DNA of 64,000 nt, from assembly GCF_001684965.1 (NCBI RefSeq), contig NZ_MAYG01000001.1, positions 1,612,001 through 1,676,000 of the forward strand. The letters are read 5' to 3'. Made by a program: the position numbers and the translations under genes. The DNA comes from Chryseobacterium arthrosphaerae. Lineage in GTDB: Bacteria > Bacteroidota > Bacteroidia > Flavobacteriales > Weeksellaceae. Position 1 is the first letter of the stretch; each line of letters opens with the position of its first letter. Below are positions 8,081 to 16,248 of this stretch, in pieces. Under the pieces are notes generated by a model. That model worked only from the letters and a program-made list of their open reading frames with translations, made no database searches and was not told the origin of the DNA.

Positions 8081-9946
8081 TTATTTTTTTGTTTCAACTT
8101 TTACTTCGCCTTTTTTCAGATCTCCTGTTTTCTGATTATTGACCATTACCCTGGCAATTTCAGAAGGATTTAAGCGATTAACATCATCTTTGGAAACCTC
8201 TCTTCCGTCAATGTAATATTTGTACATAAAATCATCTCCGCTGCTTATATTGAACTTTTTCACTCCATCCATAGAAATGTTTCCATTGCCGTCTTTTTTA
8301 ATGAAATCGGCATTCATTACAATGACCTTAGATGAATTTCCCAATTGGGAAAAATTAATTTCCTTAAGGCCCTTCATACTTTCTGCAGCGATTTTCTGTG
8401 CATCAATTCTTGCCTTTTCTGCATCTTTCCGTATCTTTTCTACGTCAATTTTTATTTTCCCGCTTTCTATCCTGGCTTTCTGGCTTTCTTTCATCGCTTT
8501 CATGCTCTCCTGCATTGCTTTTTTAGCCTCCTTCATTGCTTTACGTACGGCTTCTTTTTCTTTAGGTCCCAGGTCTTTGTAATTCACAACATTATCGTTA
8601 AAATACAATACTTTAGGAGCTTCGGGTGCCTCAGGGGCAACAGGAGGTGTAGGAGGAACCTGCAGTTTACTCACTATTTTTGCAGCCTCTCGTCCTGCCC
8701 TTGCCGCTTCTTTTTCTATTCTGCGAAGCTGTTTTTTATCAAGAGGATTCAGATTTTCAAGTTCCTTCATCTGGTTTTTCCATTCAGGAGAGTTGAAATG
8801 TTTATCAACTTCTATGTTGGCAACAGTTGATCCTATTTCTGCTGCCAAGCTGCTGATCTCATCAATTTTCTTATTAAAAGCATCGCTTTCAGGATTCAAT
8901 TCCTTCAGCTCGGTCTCTTTTTCTTTTATATTTTTCTCAAGTGCAGCTAATTTTGCTTCTGTCTCCGGAGATGAAGGTTCTCCGGCTTCTATCTTTTCTC
9001 TTTGAGCGTTTTGTTCTGGTCTTACAGTATCTTTTTTGATTTTTAAAACGGCTTTCTCAATAGAAAGGTTGGTCTCTTCAATTTCCCTGTTTTTAGCATT
9101 TACCAGATAAGCAAAGGCTACTGAGAATAAAACCGGTAATGCAAAAATTCTTCGCGCATATCCGAACTTGGTTTTTGGTTTTTGTAACATCTTAAGTCTT
9201 TTTTTAAGGTTTGAACTTAGAAACGGACTGGCAGCAGGCAACTGTGTTCCGGAAAAGTGGCTTGCTAAAAGCATCTGCGCAAATGCTTTGGTGTCCGAAT
9301 GTTTTACGGCTTTTTTATCAGCCAGATATTCATGGATTAGATTAATTTCTTTTTTAATGATATGAAAAAACGGGTTGAACCAGAAAACAGCGGTAATGAT
9401 TTCGATAAAGATCTTATCAAATGAATGTTTCTGTTCAATATGAACCATTTCGTGCTTTAAAATCTGTTTCCCTACTTCAGAATTCAATGTGATTGTATTC
9501 TTCCAGAAAAGATTTTTAAAGTAAGAGAACGGGGCTTCGGTCAGGTCTGTACGGTAAAAATTGATCCCGTCAAAACTCTCTTTCTGAAACTGTTTTTTGA
9601 ATTGCCGGATTTTAAAAATCCCGTAGGTCAGTCTTCCTAAAAAATAGAAAGAAACCAGTCCCAGAGCTGAAAAAATAATGTTAAAATAAAGGTTACCATT
9701 GTCTAATTTTTTGTCTGTATTAAAATTCTGAATCCTGTCAAGAAGCATATACACATCACTGTTCACTTCAATTGTGAAATCATCTATTCTGATCAGAGGC
9801 AGCAGTAATGATATCACGATGGCGGCCAGCAGATAAAATCTGTTGTAATGATGAAATGTCCTGTCTTTTAAAGACAACTGATAGTACAGAAACATTACAC
9901 CTGAACATACAATTGTTTTTCCAAAGTATAAAAGTATTGCTTCCAT
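8081..9946 (-). CDS. M56 family (BlaR1-like) membrane metallopeptidase with long charged C-terminal region
   Basis: A 621-residue membrane protein. The N-terminal half has four or so membrane helices and the zinc site HEMVH at 165-169, typical of BlaR1/MecR1-type signalling peptidases that destroy a cognate BlaI repressor. Instead of the beta-lactam-binding sensor domain of BlaR1, residues about 300-560 form a highly charged, Ala/Lys/Glu-rich helical stretch with MKEAKKAMQESMKAMKESQK repeats, probably a coiled coil. The C-terminus (YYIDGREVSKDDVNRLNPSE) resembles the periplasmic tail seen in Bacteroidota M56 proteins. The signal sensed is unlikely to be a beta-lactam. It lies six bases after blaI. 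Confidence 0.88.
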   Translation of the reverse strand: MEAILLYFGKTIVCSGVMFLYYQLSLKDRTFHHYNRFYLLAAIVISLLLPLIRIDDFTIEVNSDVYMLLDRIQNFNTDKKLDNGNLYFNIIFSALGLVSFYFLGRLTYGIFKIRQFKKQFQKESFDGINFYRTDLTEAPFSYFKNLFWKNTITLNSEVGKQILKHEMVHIEQKHSFDKIFIEIITAVFWFNPFFHIIKKEINLIHEYLADKKAVKHSDTKAFAQMLLASHFSGTQLPAASPFLSSNLKKRLKMLQKPKTKFGYARRIFALPVLFSVAFAYLVNAKNREIEETNLSIEKAVLKIKKDTVRPEQNAQREKIEAGEPSSPETEAKLAALEKNIKEKETELKELNPESDAFNKKIDEISSLAAEIGSTVANIEVDKHFNSPEWKNQMKELENLNPLDKKQLRRIEKEAARAGREAAKIVSKLQVPPTPPVAPEAPEAPKVLYFNDNVVNYKDLGPKEKEAVRKAMKEAKKAMQESMKAMKESQKARIESGKIKIDVEKIRKDAEKARIDAQKIAAESMKGLKEINFSQLGNSSKVIVMNADFIKKDGNGNISMDGVKKFNISSGDDFMYKYYIDGREVSKDDVNRLNPSEIARVMVNNQKTGDLKKGEVKVETKK

Positions 9947-9952
9947 AGGTCT

Positions 9953-10318
9953 TTAGTCTTTGTTTTTGAGTTCGTCCAACAGCATTTCAAGGTCTTCCAC
10001 TGTCATTTCATTTTTTTCTACCAGAAATGAAACAGCACTTTTATAAGATCCTTTAAAATAGTTTTTCACAAGACTTTTCATCGTCTTTCCAGAATACTGT
10101 TCCTTGGATACCAACGGAAAATACTCATGCTGTCTTCCATGCACACGGTAGTCTACAAATTCTTTATCCTTCAATACTTTCAGGATGGTAGAAACCGTAT
10201 TGGTGTGCGGTTTAGGTTCCGGGAAAAGATCAAGAACATCCTTCAGGAATCCTTTTTCTATTTTCCATACATACTGCATTACCTGCTCTTCTGCTTTCGT
10301 TAACGTCTGAATTTTCAT
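9953..10318 (-). CDS. BlaI/MecI/CopY family transcriptional repressor
   Basis: A 121-residue winged-helix repressor: LTKAEEQVMQYVWKIEKGFL is the first helix pair, HTNTVSTILKVLKDKEFVDY the recognition helix and wing, and the C-terminus is the dimerisation helix. It should repress its own operon until cleaved by the adjacent M56 protease. Two matching dyads flank its promoter (see 10370-10430). It starts the BlaI-M56-GLPGLI unit. Confidence 0.92.
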   Translation of the reverse strand: MKIQTLTKAEEQVMQYVWKIEKGFLKDVLDLFPEPKPHTNTVSTILKVLKDKEFVDYRVHGRQHEYFPLVSKEQYSGKTMKSLVKNYFKGSYKSAVSFLVEKNEMTVEDLEMLLDELKNKD

Positions 10319-10369
10319 ATTCCGTCTCTTTTATCATTACAGTAATATAAAACCATGAAACCCTATATC

Positions 10370-10430
10370 ACTAAGAAATTAGTTATACAAATGTAGAAAT
10401 AAAAATGAATCAAACAACTATTTTTTTAGT
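10370..10430 (-). promoter_or_regulatory. blaI promoter with two BlaI-like operators
   Basis: On the minus strand TTG at 10415-10417, a 19-base spacer and TACATTTG at 10388-10395 form a canonical Bacteroidota promoter. An ACTAA-N4-TTAGT dyad at 10370-10383 covers the likely start site. A second, similar ACTA-N6-TAGT dyad at 10417-10430, in opposite orientation and sharing TTAGTGATA, touches the -33 box. The arrangement suits autorepression by BlaI. The rest of the 10319-10655 gap is AT-rich, with nothing else recognisable. Confidence 0.6.
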
Positions 10431-10655
10431 GATAAAACAGTTTAAAAAGGTAACATATTGAAATTCAATTGAATAAAATTAATTAAAATATCATTAAATA
10501 TATAATAGACTGAAAACATATCCTGCTTTATCCATAGAAAAAAGAGTATTTCAACTAAAAATTCTTAAAACTTGTTAAATTTTATTAAATAAAATCAAAA
10601 TGAAATTTGTTTTAACCGGGAAATTATATTTATTTTAGTGCCTTAAAAATTTCTC

Positions 10656-11237
10656 ATGAAAAGATATAATTTACTGATTGTACTATTGCTGCTTATTTTT
10701 AACGTTACTACAGCACAGAAAAAAAATTCTCCGGCTGCTGACCTTAGCATACTGAAAGATACTAAATCAAAAATCGAAGCTACAGTTCCATTGGTTATTC
10801 AGCACCTTCAGACAATTTCTACAAAGGAAGGTGATAACAATATTGTAACCAACGGAAAGATTGCTTTGGGTAAAGAATATGGTATCTTAGAATCTGAATG
10901 GTTCCTGTACAGAAACAATATGAAAAACTGTATCCTGAACAATTCTTCCAAAAAAGCTAAAAAGTGTATGGAATATCATAACAATATGCTGAGAGGAACC
11001 ATGATCAATTACAACAATTATATTACCAACCTTACAAGAAAGAACGGATATCTGGGCGTAGAAGGCGATACAAAGTTTGACTTTAAGCCGACTGATATTG
11101 CTACAAAACTGGGCGAAGCTTATCTTAACGCTAATGATGCTGCCGGAAGAATGAAGGCAGATCAGAAAAGAGAGTTTTTGGGACAGACAATGTCTGATGA
11201 CAACAAGCTTACTCCTTATGCTCAACTGGCTCAATAA
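10656..11237 (+). CDS. Exported hypothetical protein
   Basis: A 193-residue protein with a clear signal peptide (YNLLIVLLLLIFNVTTAQ) and a predicted all-helical, lysine-rich mature part with a CMEYHNNMLRG segment and two cysteines (CILNNSSKKAKKC). I do not recognise the family. It is monocistronic: a long AT-rich leader precedes it and a strong terminator follows. Location is probably periplasmic or outer-membrane associated. Confidence 0.75.
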   Translation: MKRYNLLIVLLLLIFNVTTAQKKNSPAADLSILKDTKSKIEATVPLVIQHLQTISTKEGDNNIVTNGKIALGKEYGILESEWFLYRNNMKNCILNNSSKKAKKCMEYHNNMLRGTMINYNNYITNLTRKNGYLGVEGDTKFDFKPTDIATKLGEAYLNANDAAGRMKADQKREFLGQTMSDDNKLTPYAQLAQ

Positions 11238-11256
11238 TATTTAATTTTAAAATAAT

Positions 11257-11288
11257 AAATCCCGCTTTTTCCAGAGTGGGATTTTTTT
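11257..11288 (+). terminator. Intrinsic terminator
   Basis: AAATCCCGC and GTGGGATTT arms followed by seven T. It overlaps the longer upstream start (11290) of the next gene and so supports the later ATG at 11314. Confidence 0.75.
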
Positions 11289-11313
11289 AATGCTATTTTT
11301 ATCCTATCCCAAC

Positions 11314-11913
11314 ATGCTTCATATTTTTACCGCAATCAATTCCTACGTCAGTTCGATGCTTGACAATAAAGACATTCCACCTGTTTCTTTATCACTTGAG
11401 GGGATGATGGCTATTTTTACAAAACTGCAGAAAGAAGAACTTCCCAAAAACACTATTTTAGTAAAGCCCGGCCATACCTGCCAACATATCTATTTTATAG
11501 AGAAAGGTGCCGCCCGTATCTTTTATTATAAAGAGGAAAAAGATATCACAGACGGCTTCAGAGGAGAAGAAACTTTACTGTTATCCATTATCAGCTTTAT
11601 CCGCCAAAAACCGGATAAGCGCGGAATAGAACTTCTGGATGACTGCGTTCTATGGAAACTAAGCTATGATGACCTTGAGGAACTTTCTGAACAATTCCCG
11701 GATATTCAATATCTGTATAGGATGATCATGAGCAGTGTTTTGATTATGACCCAGAACAGAATTGACAGAATGCTGTTCCAATCTGCTGAAGAACGGTATG
11801 ATGACTTCATAAAATCACATCCCAGAGCTGCAGAACTTCTTACATTGGGTATGATTGCCTCATTTTTAGGAATTACCCAGGAGACGTTAAGCAGGATACG
11901 ATCTAAAAAATAA
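11314..11913 (+). CDS. Crp/Fnr family transcriptional regulator
   Basis: About 199 residues. A cyclic-nucleotide-binding beta-roll (LPKNTILVKPGHTCQHIYFI then EKGAARIFYY) precedes a dimerisation helix and a C-terminal helix-turn-helix (GMIASFLGITQETLSRIR). There are no cysteines arranged as in FNR iron-sulfur sensors, so the effector is unknown. The ATG at 11314 is preferred because the ATG at 11290 lies in a terminator. Two palindromes resembling Crp/Fnr boxes follow the stop codon, in front of the esterase gene, a probable target. Confidence 0.87.
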   Translation: MLHIFTAINSYVSSMLDNKDIPPVSLSLEGMMAIFTKLQKEELPKNTILVKPGHTCQHIYFIEKGAARIFYYKEEKDITDGFRGEETLLLSIISFIRQKPDKRGIELLDDCVLWKLSYDDLEELSEQFPDIQYLYRMIMSSVLIMTQNRIDRMLFQSAEERYDDFIKSHPRAAELLTLGMIASFLGITQETLSRIRSKK

Positions 11914-11994
11914 ATGTTTTGATATTTGTCAAAACATTTATTTTTTTATTTGATTTTTGTCAAATTGACTATACAAACGGCCTCAATATCTTTG
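11911..11994 (+). promoter_or_regulatory. Two tandem Crp/Fnr-like palindromes plus promoter for the esterase gene
   Basis: Palindrome 1 (11911-11940) is TAAATGTTTTGA-N6-TCAAAACATTTA; palindrome 2 (11948-11965) is ATTTGA-N6-TCAAAT. Both carry the same TTTGAT-x-TTTGTCAAA core, and their centres are 31 bases apart, about three helical turns. They precede TTG (11965-11967), a 19-base spacer and TATCTTTG (11987-11994). Palindrome 1 followed by seven T might also terminate the regulator transcript. Confidence 0.6.
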
Positions 11995-12006
11995 GAAAAA
12001 AAAGAT

Positions 12007-13161
12007 ATGACAAAAAAATCGATTCTATTTTTATTCCTTTTGATCACCGGTATTTTTTACAGTCAACAATGGCAGACTGCAACCCTGCAGCATAGTTCGG
12101 GGCTCAGGGAATATTCTATTTATGTTCCTTCCAATTATAACTCTCAAAATCCGGCTTCGCTGGTAATCACACTGCACGGCCTGGGAGATACCATGAATAA
12201 TTTTAGAAATATCGGTTTTGCAGCACTCGCCGAAACAAATAATATCATTGTGATCTGCCCGCAGGCATTAAATGACCCTTTATCCGGCACAGCCTGGAAT
12301 TCAGGGGCAGGCTATTCTTTTTACACCCCCAATGCCAACGTAGATGATGTTGGGTTCATCAGCAGTCTGATTGATACGGTAAAGCAAACCTACAGCATTA
12401 ATCCTGATAAAGTTTTCGCCTGTGGTTTTTCCATGGGAGGATTTATGACGGAAAGGCTTGCACTGGTCTTAAATAATAAAATAAAGGTTTTTGCTTCCGT
12501 AGCAGGAACTTTCGGAAACGCAATTCTGCCTGTAGCCGCAGGAACTCCCGGACGTCCCGTATCTATTGCCCATTTCCATGGTACATCTGACTCCACGATC
12601 GGCTACAGCAACAATAACTTCGGAAATTCTGTAGATCAAATGATCAGCTACTGGAAAAACAACAATTCATCAAACAGCACACCTGTACATACACTTCTTC
12701 CTGATACCGCCAATGACGGGTTTACTGTAGACCATTACAGATATACCAGCCCCAGCAACAATTCTGTTATTGAACTTTATAAAGTGAATAATGCTAATCA
12801 CGTATGGCTGACTTCACAAAATGATATTTCATACACCCAGAAAATATGGGAATTCTTTACCCAGAACAGCAGTAATCTGTCTGTTTCGGATGTATTGGTT
12901 AAAGACAAAGGGTTTTCGGTATATCCTGTTCCTGCTAAAGATTTCATTACTTTAAGTTTTCCAAAAAATTATTCTTCCATCGACCTGGCCATCTATGATC
13001 TTACTGGCAAACTGGTGTTATCTGAAAGAATACAGTTGAAAAATAATGCTGATTACAGTATAGATTTAAAATCTGCCGGGCTGTCAAAGGGCACCTACCT
13101 GTTGTCTGTTAAAAATGATCACAACCCTGAACCTGTTACCAAAAAGATCATCATCAACTGA
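12007..13161 (+). CDS. Secreted alpha/beta-hydrolase esterase (PHB depolymerase/feruloyl esterase type) with T9SS sorting domain
   Basis: A 384-residue secreted hydrolase. From the ATG at 12007 there is a signal peptide (SILFLFLLITGIFYSQ), then LVITLHGLGDTMNNF and the nucleophile elbow CGFSMGGFM, characteristic of the LpqC/feruloyl-esterase family, with NANHVW as the likely catalytic-histidine region. The last ~75 residues (SVYPVPAKDFITLSFPKNY ... KGTYLLSV ... KKIIIN) form a type A type-IX-secretion C-terminal sorting domain. The enzyme is thus exported across the outer membrane. The longer frame from 11926 is rejected because it overlaps the promoter. Substrate unknown. Confidence 0.88.
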   Translation: MTKKSILFLFLLITGIFYSQQWQTATLQHSSGLREYSIYVPSNYNSQNPASLVITLHGLGDTMNNFRNIGFAALAETNNIIVICPQALNDPLSGTAWNSGAGYSFYTPNANVDDVGFISSLIDTVKQTYSINPDKVFACGFSMGGFMTERLALVLNNKIKVFASVAGTFGNAILPVAAGTPGRPVSIAHFHGTSDSTIGYSNNNFGNSVDQMISYWKNNNSSNSTPVHTLLPDTANDGFTVDHYRYTSPSNNSVIELYKVNNANHVWLTSQNDISYTQKIWEFFTQNSSNLSVSDVLVKDKGFSVYPVPAKDFITLSFPKNYSSIDLAIYDLTGKLVLSERIQLKNNADYSIDLKSAGLSKGTYLLSVKNDHNPEPVTKKIIIN

Positions 13162-13240
13162 TTCAGTATTCCATAAAACAGCATTTTTATTGAAAGATAA
13201 AAGTGAGCAATCATTTTGTAAAACAAGGTAAATCTAAAGC

Positions 13241-13325
13241 AAAAAATCTCCGTCAGAAAAAGCAGTTTTGTGGTACTAATCATAAAACTTGGGGAAAAAG
13301 TAGAAAATTAGACGGAGATTTTTTT
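13241..13325. terminator. Long inverted repeat, probable bidirectional terminator or structured RNA
   Basis: A perfect 14-base stem (13241-13254 and 13311-13324, core AATCTCCGTC) encloses 56 bases and ends in T on both strands. It lies between converging esterase and acetyltransferase genes. The long loop is unusual for a plain terminator. Confidence 0.5.
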
Positions 13326-13331
13326 GCAACA

Positions 13332-13369
13332 CTCTAAGGGGTCAACTGTCCTACCCATGACCCCTAGAG
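13332..13369. repeat. Second inverted repeat in the same gap
   Basis: CTCTA-A-GGGGTCA (13332-13344) pairs with TGACCCCTAGAG (13358-13369), 12 base pairs with one bulge and a 13-base loop. No T run follows closely. The remainder of the 13162-13480 gap holds no gene. Confidence 0.55.
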
Positions 13370-13480
13370 CTGTACAAAAATAAAATTATGCTTTTGTCCG
13401 GTAAAAGAATCACTGTAGAATTAAATGGTGACGCCTGTAGAAATAATTCGACTCAACATTCTGTTTTCAACCTTCTTTTA

Positions 13481-13927
13481 CTATTTCCACCAGTGGTAGT
13501 AATTGTGCAGTCCGTCATACTCAAATCCACATCGGGGATATAATGTATTTCCGATATCATTGGTCTTTTCTGTTTCAAGCATCAGGCCACAGGCTCCTGT
13601 TTCTTCACACCACTGCTTACTGCGGTCAATCAAAGCTACAGAAAGGCCTTTCCCCCTATAGTCAGGGTGTACAAACAGGTCGCTCAGCAGCCATTGCTTC
13701 TGTAATTTAGTATAGTGAAACAGTTTGTAAAGCTGTACAAACCCAACAGCCTTTCCATCTGCCATGGCAAGAAAAATATCAGATTCACTGTTTAGAAATC
13801 TTTCCTTCAGAAAAGCCTTTCCTTTTTCAATGTCTGATTCCTGCCTGTAAAAAACACGGTAAAGATCAAACAATTCCGCTGTTTCATTAAGATCCTCAAG
13901 GCTTGCTTTTTTAATTGTGTAATTCAT
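13481..13927 (-). CDS. GNAT family N-acetyltransferase
   Basis: A 148-residue acetyl-CoA-dependent acetyltransferase. LSDLFVHPDYRGKGLSVALI is the acetyl-CoA-binding motif A (Q/RxxGxG/A type) and LETEKTNDIGNTLYPRCGFE gives motif B and the C-terminal strand. The ATG at 13927 is chosen over a longer frame because a TACTTTTG promoter element sits 27 bases upstream. The acceptor cannot be predicted. Confidence 0.88.
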   Translation of the reverse strand: MNYTIKKASLEDLNETAELFDLYRVFYRQESDIEKGKAFLKERFLNSESDIFLAMADGKAVGFVQLYKLFHYTKLQKQWLLSDLFVHPDYRGKGLSVALIDRSKQWCEETGACGLMLETEKTNDIGNTLYPRCGFEYDGLHNYYHWWK

Positions 13928-13953
13928 CGTTATCTTTATTTTAATTAACACTG

Positions 13954-13961
13954 CAAAAGTA
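13954..13961 (-). promoter_or_regulatory. Putative promoter -7 element (TACTTTTG) for the GNAT gene
   Basis: TAnnTTTG consensus on the minus strand, 27 bases upstream of the ATG at 13927; fixes the start codon choice. Confidence 0.6.
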
Positions 13962-14201
13962 TTTTTAAACTGGTATAGTCTTGTCATCCAGATTTTAGTT
14001 ATATCAATGGTCCAGAATAATGCAGAAACCGTTACCATCAGAGGACTCACCTATCAATTATATCAGATTTGATAAAGGAAACATTATCCAAATAATAAGT
14101 GCCAGGATATTCTGACTTTCCCTTCTGAATACTGAAATACCGCACGTTTCGGATTGTATACCTTTCAATTGCTCCAGATCTTTGCTGTATAAAAACAAAC
14201 A

Positions 14202-14915
14202 ATGGCAGATATTATCAAAAAAATTGGAAGTATAGACTGGCACAATATCACAGAAGAAATGCATCAGAACGGGTACGCTGTTCTGCCCGGCATCCTGTCA
14301 GACAATGAATGTGAAATACTAAAATCCGGTTATGACGATAATTCCCGGTACCGCAAAACTGTTGTCATGGCCCGTCACAGATTTGGTTTAGGTGAATATA
14401 AATATTTTGATTATCCTTTACCTGACCTGATCCGGGATATCAGAACATCTGTTTATCCGCATCTGGCTCCTATTGCCAATTCATGGTTTAAGGCCTTACA
14501 TATCAACACTTCCTTTCCATCAGATCACACTGATTTTTTACAGCAATGCAATGCCCATGGTCAGCAAAAAGCAACCGTTCTTATTTTAAAATATGGCGAG
14601 GGAGGCTTCAATACTTTACATCAGGATCTGTATGGCGATCTGTATTTTCCTATTCAGATTGTCTTAATGCTCAGTGAGCCTGATCAGGATTTCACAGGTG
14701 GGGAATTTGTACTTACCCAACAGATTCCCAGAGCACAGTCAAAAGCTGTTGTTTTAAAACCTAAAAAAGGGGATGCCCTTATTTTCACTACAAATTTTAA
14801 ACCTGAAAAAGGTACAAAAGGCTATTACAGAGTCAACATGAAACATGGAGTAAGCGAAGTACGGAAGGGAAACCGCTATGCCCTGGGAATTATTTTTCAC
14901 GATGCAGTCAGCTAA
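14202..14915 (+). CDS. 2OG-Fe(II) oxygenase
   Basis: A 237-residue non-haem iron dioxygenase of the prolyl-hydroxylase-like 2OG-Fe(II) superfamily. Iron ligands are H140 and D142 in LHQDLYGDLYFP and H215 in MKHGVSE; R225 in KGNRYAL should bind 2-oxoglutarate. The substrate (protein, nucleic acid or small molecule) is unknown. The next gene encodes an Ada-type zinc domain, and the pairing hints at alkylation-damage repair, but this is a guess from context. Promoter-like GATCTTTG lies just upstream. Confidence 0.82.
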   Translation: MADIIKKIGSIDWHNITEEMHQNGYAVLPGILSDNECEILKSGYDDNSRYRKTVVMARHRFGLGEYKYFDYPLPDLIRDIRTSVYPHLAPIANSWFKALHINTSFPSDHTDFLQQCNAHGQQKATVLILKYGEGGFNTLHQDLYGDLYFPIQIVLMLSEPDQDFTGGEFVLTQQIPRAQSKAVVLKPKKGDALIFTTNFKPEKGTKGYYRVNMKHGVSEVRKGNRYALGIIFHDAVS

Positions 14916-14978
14916 TAGCAGAAAGAAAAAGGGAGATGTATGTCAGATTATAATACTCTGCTCATGTATTTTTAAAAT

Positions 14979-15227
14979 ATGATACACCATTTACAAATAT
15001 CCGGCATTACATTGAGAAGTAAAATCCACAACCGTGAAATTCTCTTTGGCGGAAATAAAAAACTGAAGATCTATGGATTACTCAATTGTAAATCCGGAAA
15101 AAGAATGAAAAAGGAAAACAGGGTTTTCTTTACGGATGAAGCAGAAGCGCTCCAAAATAATTACCGCCCCTGTGGACACTGTATGAGAGAAGCTTATAAA
15201 CAGTGGAAAACCAGTACCGGAAATTAA
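14979..15227 (+). CDS. Ada metal-binding domain protein (stand-alone)
   Basis: An 82-residue protein equivalent to the N-terminal zinc domain of Ada without methyltransferase domains. IHNREILFGGNKKLKIYG, LNCKSGKRMKKENRVFF and the CGHC pair near the C-terminus match the family. The first Ada cysteine pair is reduced to one cysteine (NCKSGKR), a variation I associate with the stand-alone Bacteroidota version. In Ada this domain accepts a methyl group from phosphotriesters; whether this copy does is uncertain. It follows the 2OG oxygenase by 63 bases. Confidence 0.8.
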   Translation: MIHHLQISGITLRSKIHNREILFGGNKKLKIYGLLNCKSGKRMKKENRVFFTDEAEALQNNYRPCGHCMREAYKQWKTSTGN

Positions 15228-15240
15228 AAAATGACTTTTT

Positions 15241-15524
15241 AGGGTCAGGTACAAAAGTTGGGGAGATACTTTTGTTTGTATTGATGAATTGAATTAACGC
15301 AAAGTTTTATCACCTCATCTGGTATTCCTGAGGAGGCAAAGAATGGAATCAATGAAATTGGTTCTTATGGAGCCATTTCCTTCAACGGCGAAGCTTTTCA
15401 TTCTTTGCTCCCTTAAAAATCAAACATTCAAATGATCTTTCTTTGCGTTTTTTATAATAGTTTATTGTATTCAACTAAAAATAGTGTACGTTTTGTACTA
15501 CTCCCCAGTTTTTGAACCTGATCC
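15241..15524. repeat. Foldback (MITE-like) element, copy 1
   Basis: About 284 non-coding bases bounded by 24-base inverted ends (15241-15265 and 15501-15524, 20 of 24 matching, core TCAGGT-x-CAAAA). Nested inside are further inverted pairs: AACGCAAAG with CTTTGCGTT and GGAGGCAAAGAATG with CATTCTTTGCTCC, so the whole unit can fold into one long hairpin. A diverged second copy is at 61974-62281. A third end-like motif lies at 15562-15583 (AACTTTTGTGCCTGATC). No gene is present between 15228 and 15627. Confidence 0.7.
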
Positions 15525-15593
15525 ATTTTTTCTCTTTAGATTAACCAAACTTTTTGCATAATCCACAACTTTTGTGCCTGATCAAATAAAAAA

Positions 15594-15620
15594 AGAGAAG
15601 TAATATGACATTACTTCTCT
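15594..15620 (-). terminator. Intrinsic terminator of the tRNA array
   Basis: AGAGAAGTAAT and ATTACTTCTCT arms with a five-base loop, followed on the minus strand by seven T. It is seven bases past the last tRNA. Confidence 0.85.
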
Positions 15621-15627
15621 CGTTGAG

Positions 15628-15700
<73 letters not shown>

Positions 15701-15740
15701 GTGTATTTTTTAGAGTGCTTTACCGACAGCACTTGCTTAG

Positions 15741-15813
<73 letters not shown>

Positions 15814-15851
15814 GTGTATCTTTAGAGTGCTTACCGACAGCACTTGCTTAG

Positions 15852-15924
<73 letters not shown>

Positions 15925-15963
15925 GTGTATTTTTAGAGTGCTTTACCGACAGCACTTGCTTAG

Positions 15964-16036
<73 letters not shown>

Positions 16037-16074
16037 GTGTATTTTTAGAGTGCTTACCGACAGCACTTACTTAG

Positions 16075-16147
<73 letters not shown>

Positions 16148-16158
16148 ATATTGGATTG

Positions 16159-16166
16159 CAAAGGTA
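16159..16166 (-). promoter_or_regulatory. Putative promoter -7 element (TACCTTTG) of the tRNA array
   Basis: TAnnTTTG consensus on the minus strand just before the first tRNA. A TTTG at 16180-16183 could be a -33 box, but the spacing of 13 is short. Confidence 0.6.
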
Positions 16167-16236
16167 CGAATATTTTTTACAAATCCTAATTTTTCTTTTA
16201 AATAAGGGACTTTTATGAAAACTATTTTATTATTTG

Positions 16237-16244
16237 TATCTTTG
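16237..16244 (+). promoter_or_regulatory. Putative promoter -7 element (TATCTTTG) of tsaC
   Basis: It ends four bases before the ATG at 16249. If transcription begins the usual ~5-7 bases after this element, the mRNA is leaderless or nearly so. Confidence 0.55.
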
Positions 16245-16248
16245 TTTT

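Noticed and set aside
8220..8830. Plus-strand hydrophobic frames over the M56 gene
   Set aside because: Antisense of the Lys/Glu/Ala-rich coiled coil; high hydrophobicity results from reading the complement.
11926..12006. Extended N-terminus of the secreted esterase
   Set aside because: It overlaps the palindromes and the promoter; the ATG at 12007 gives a clean signal peptide.
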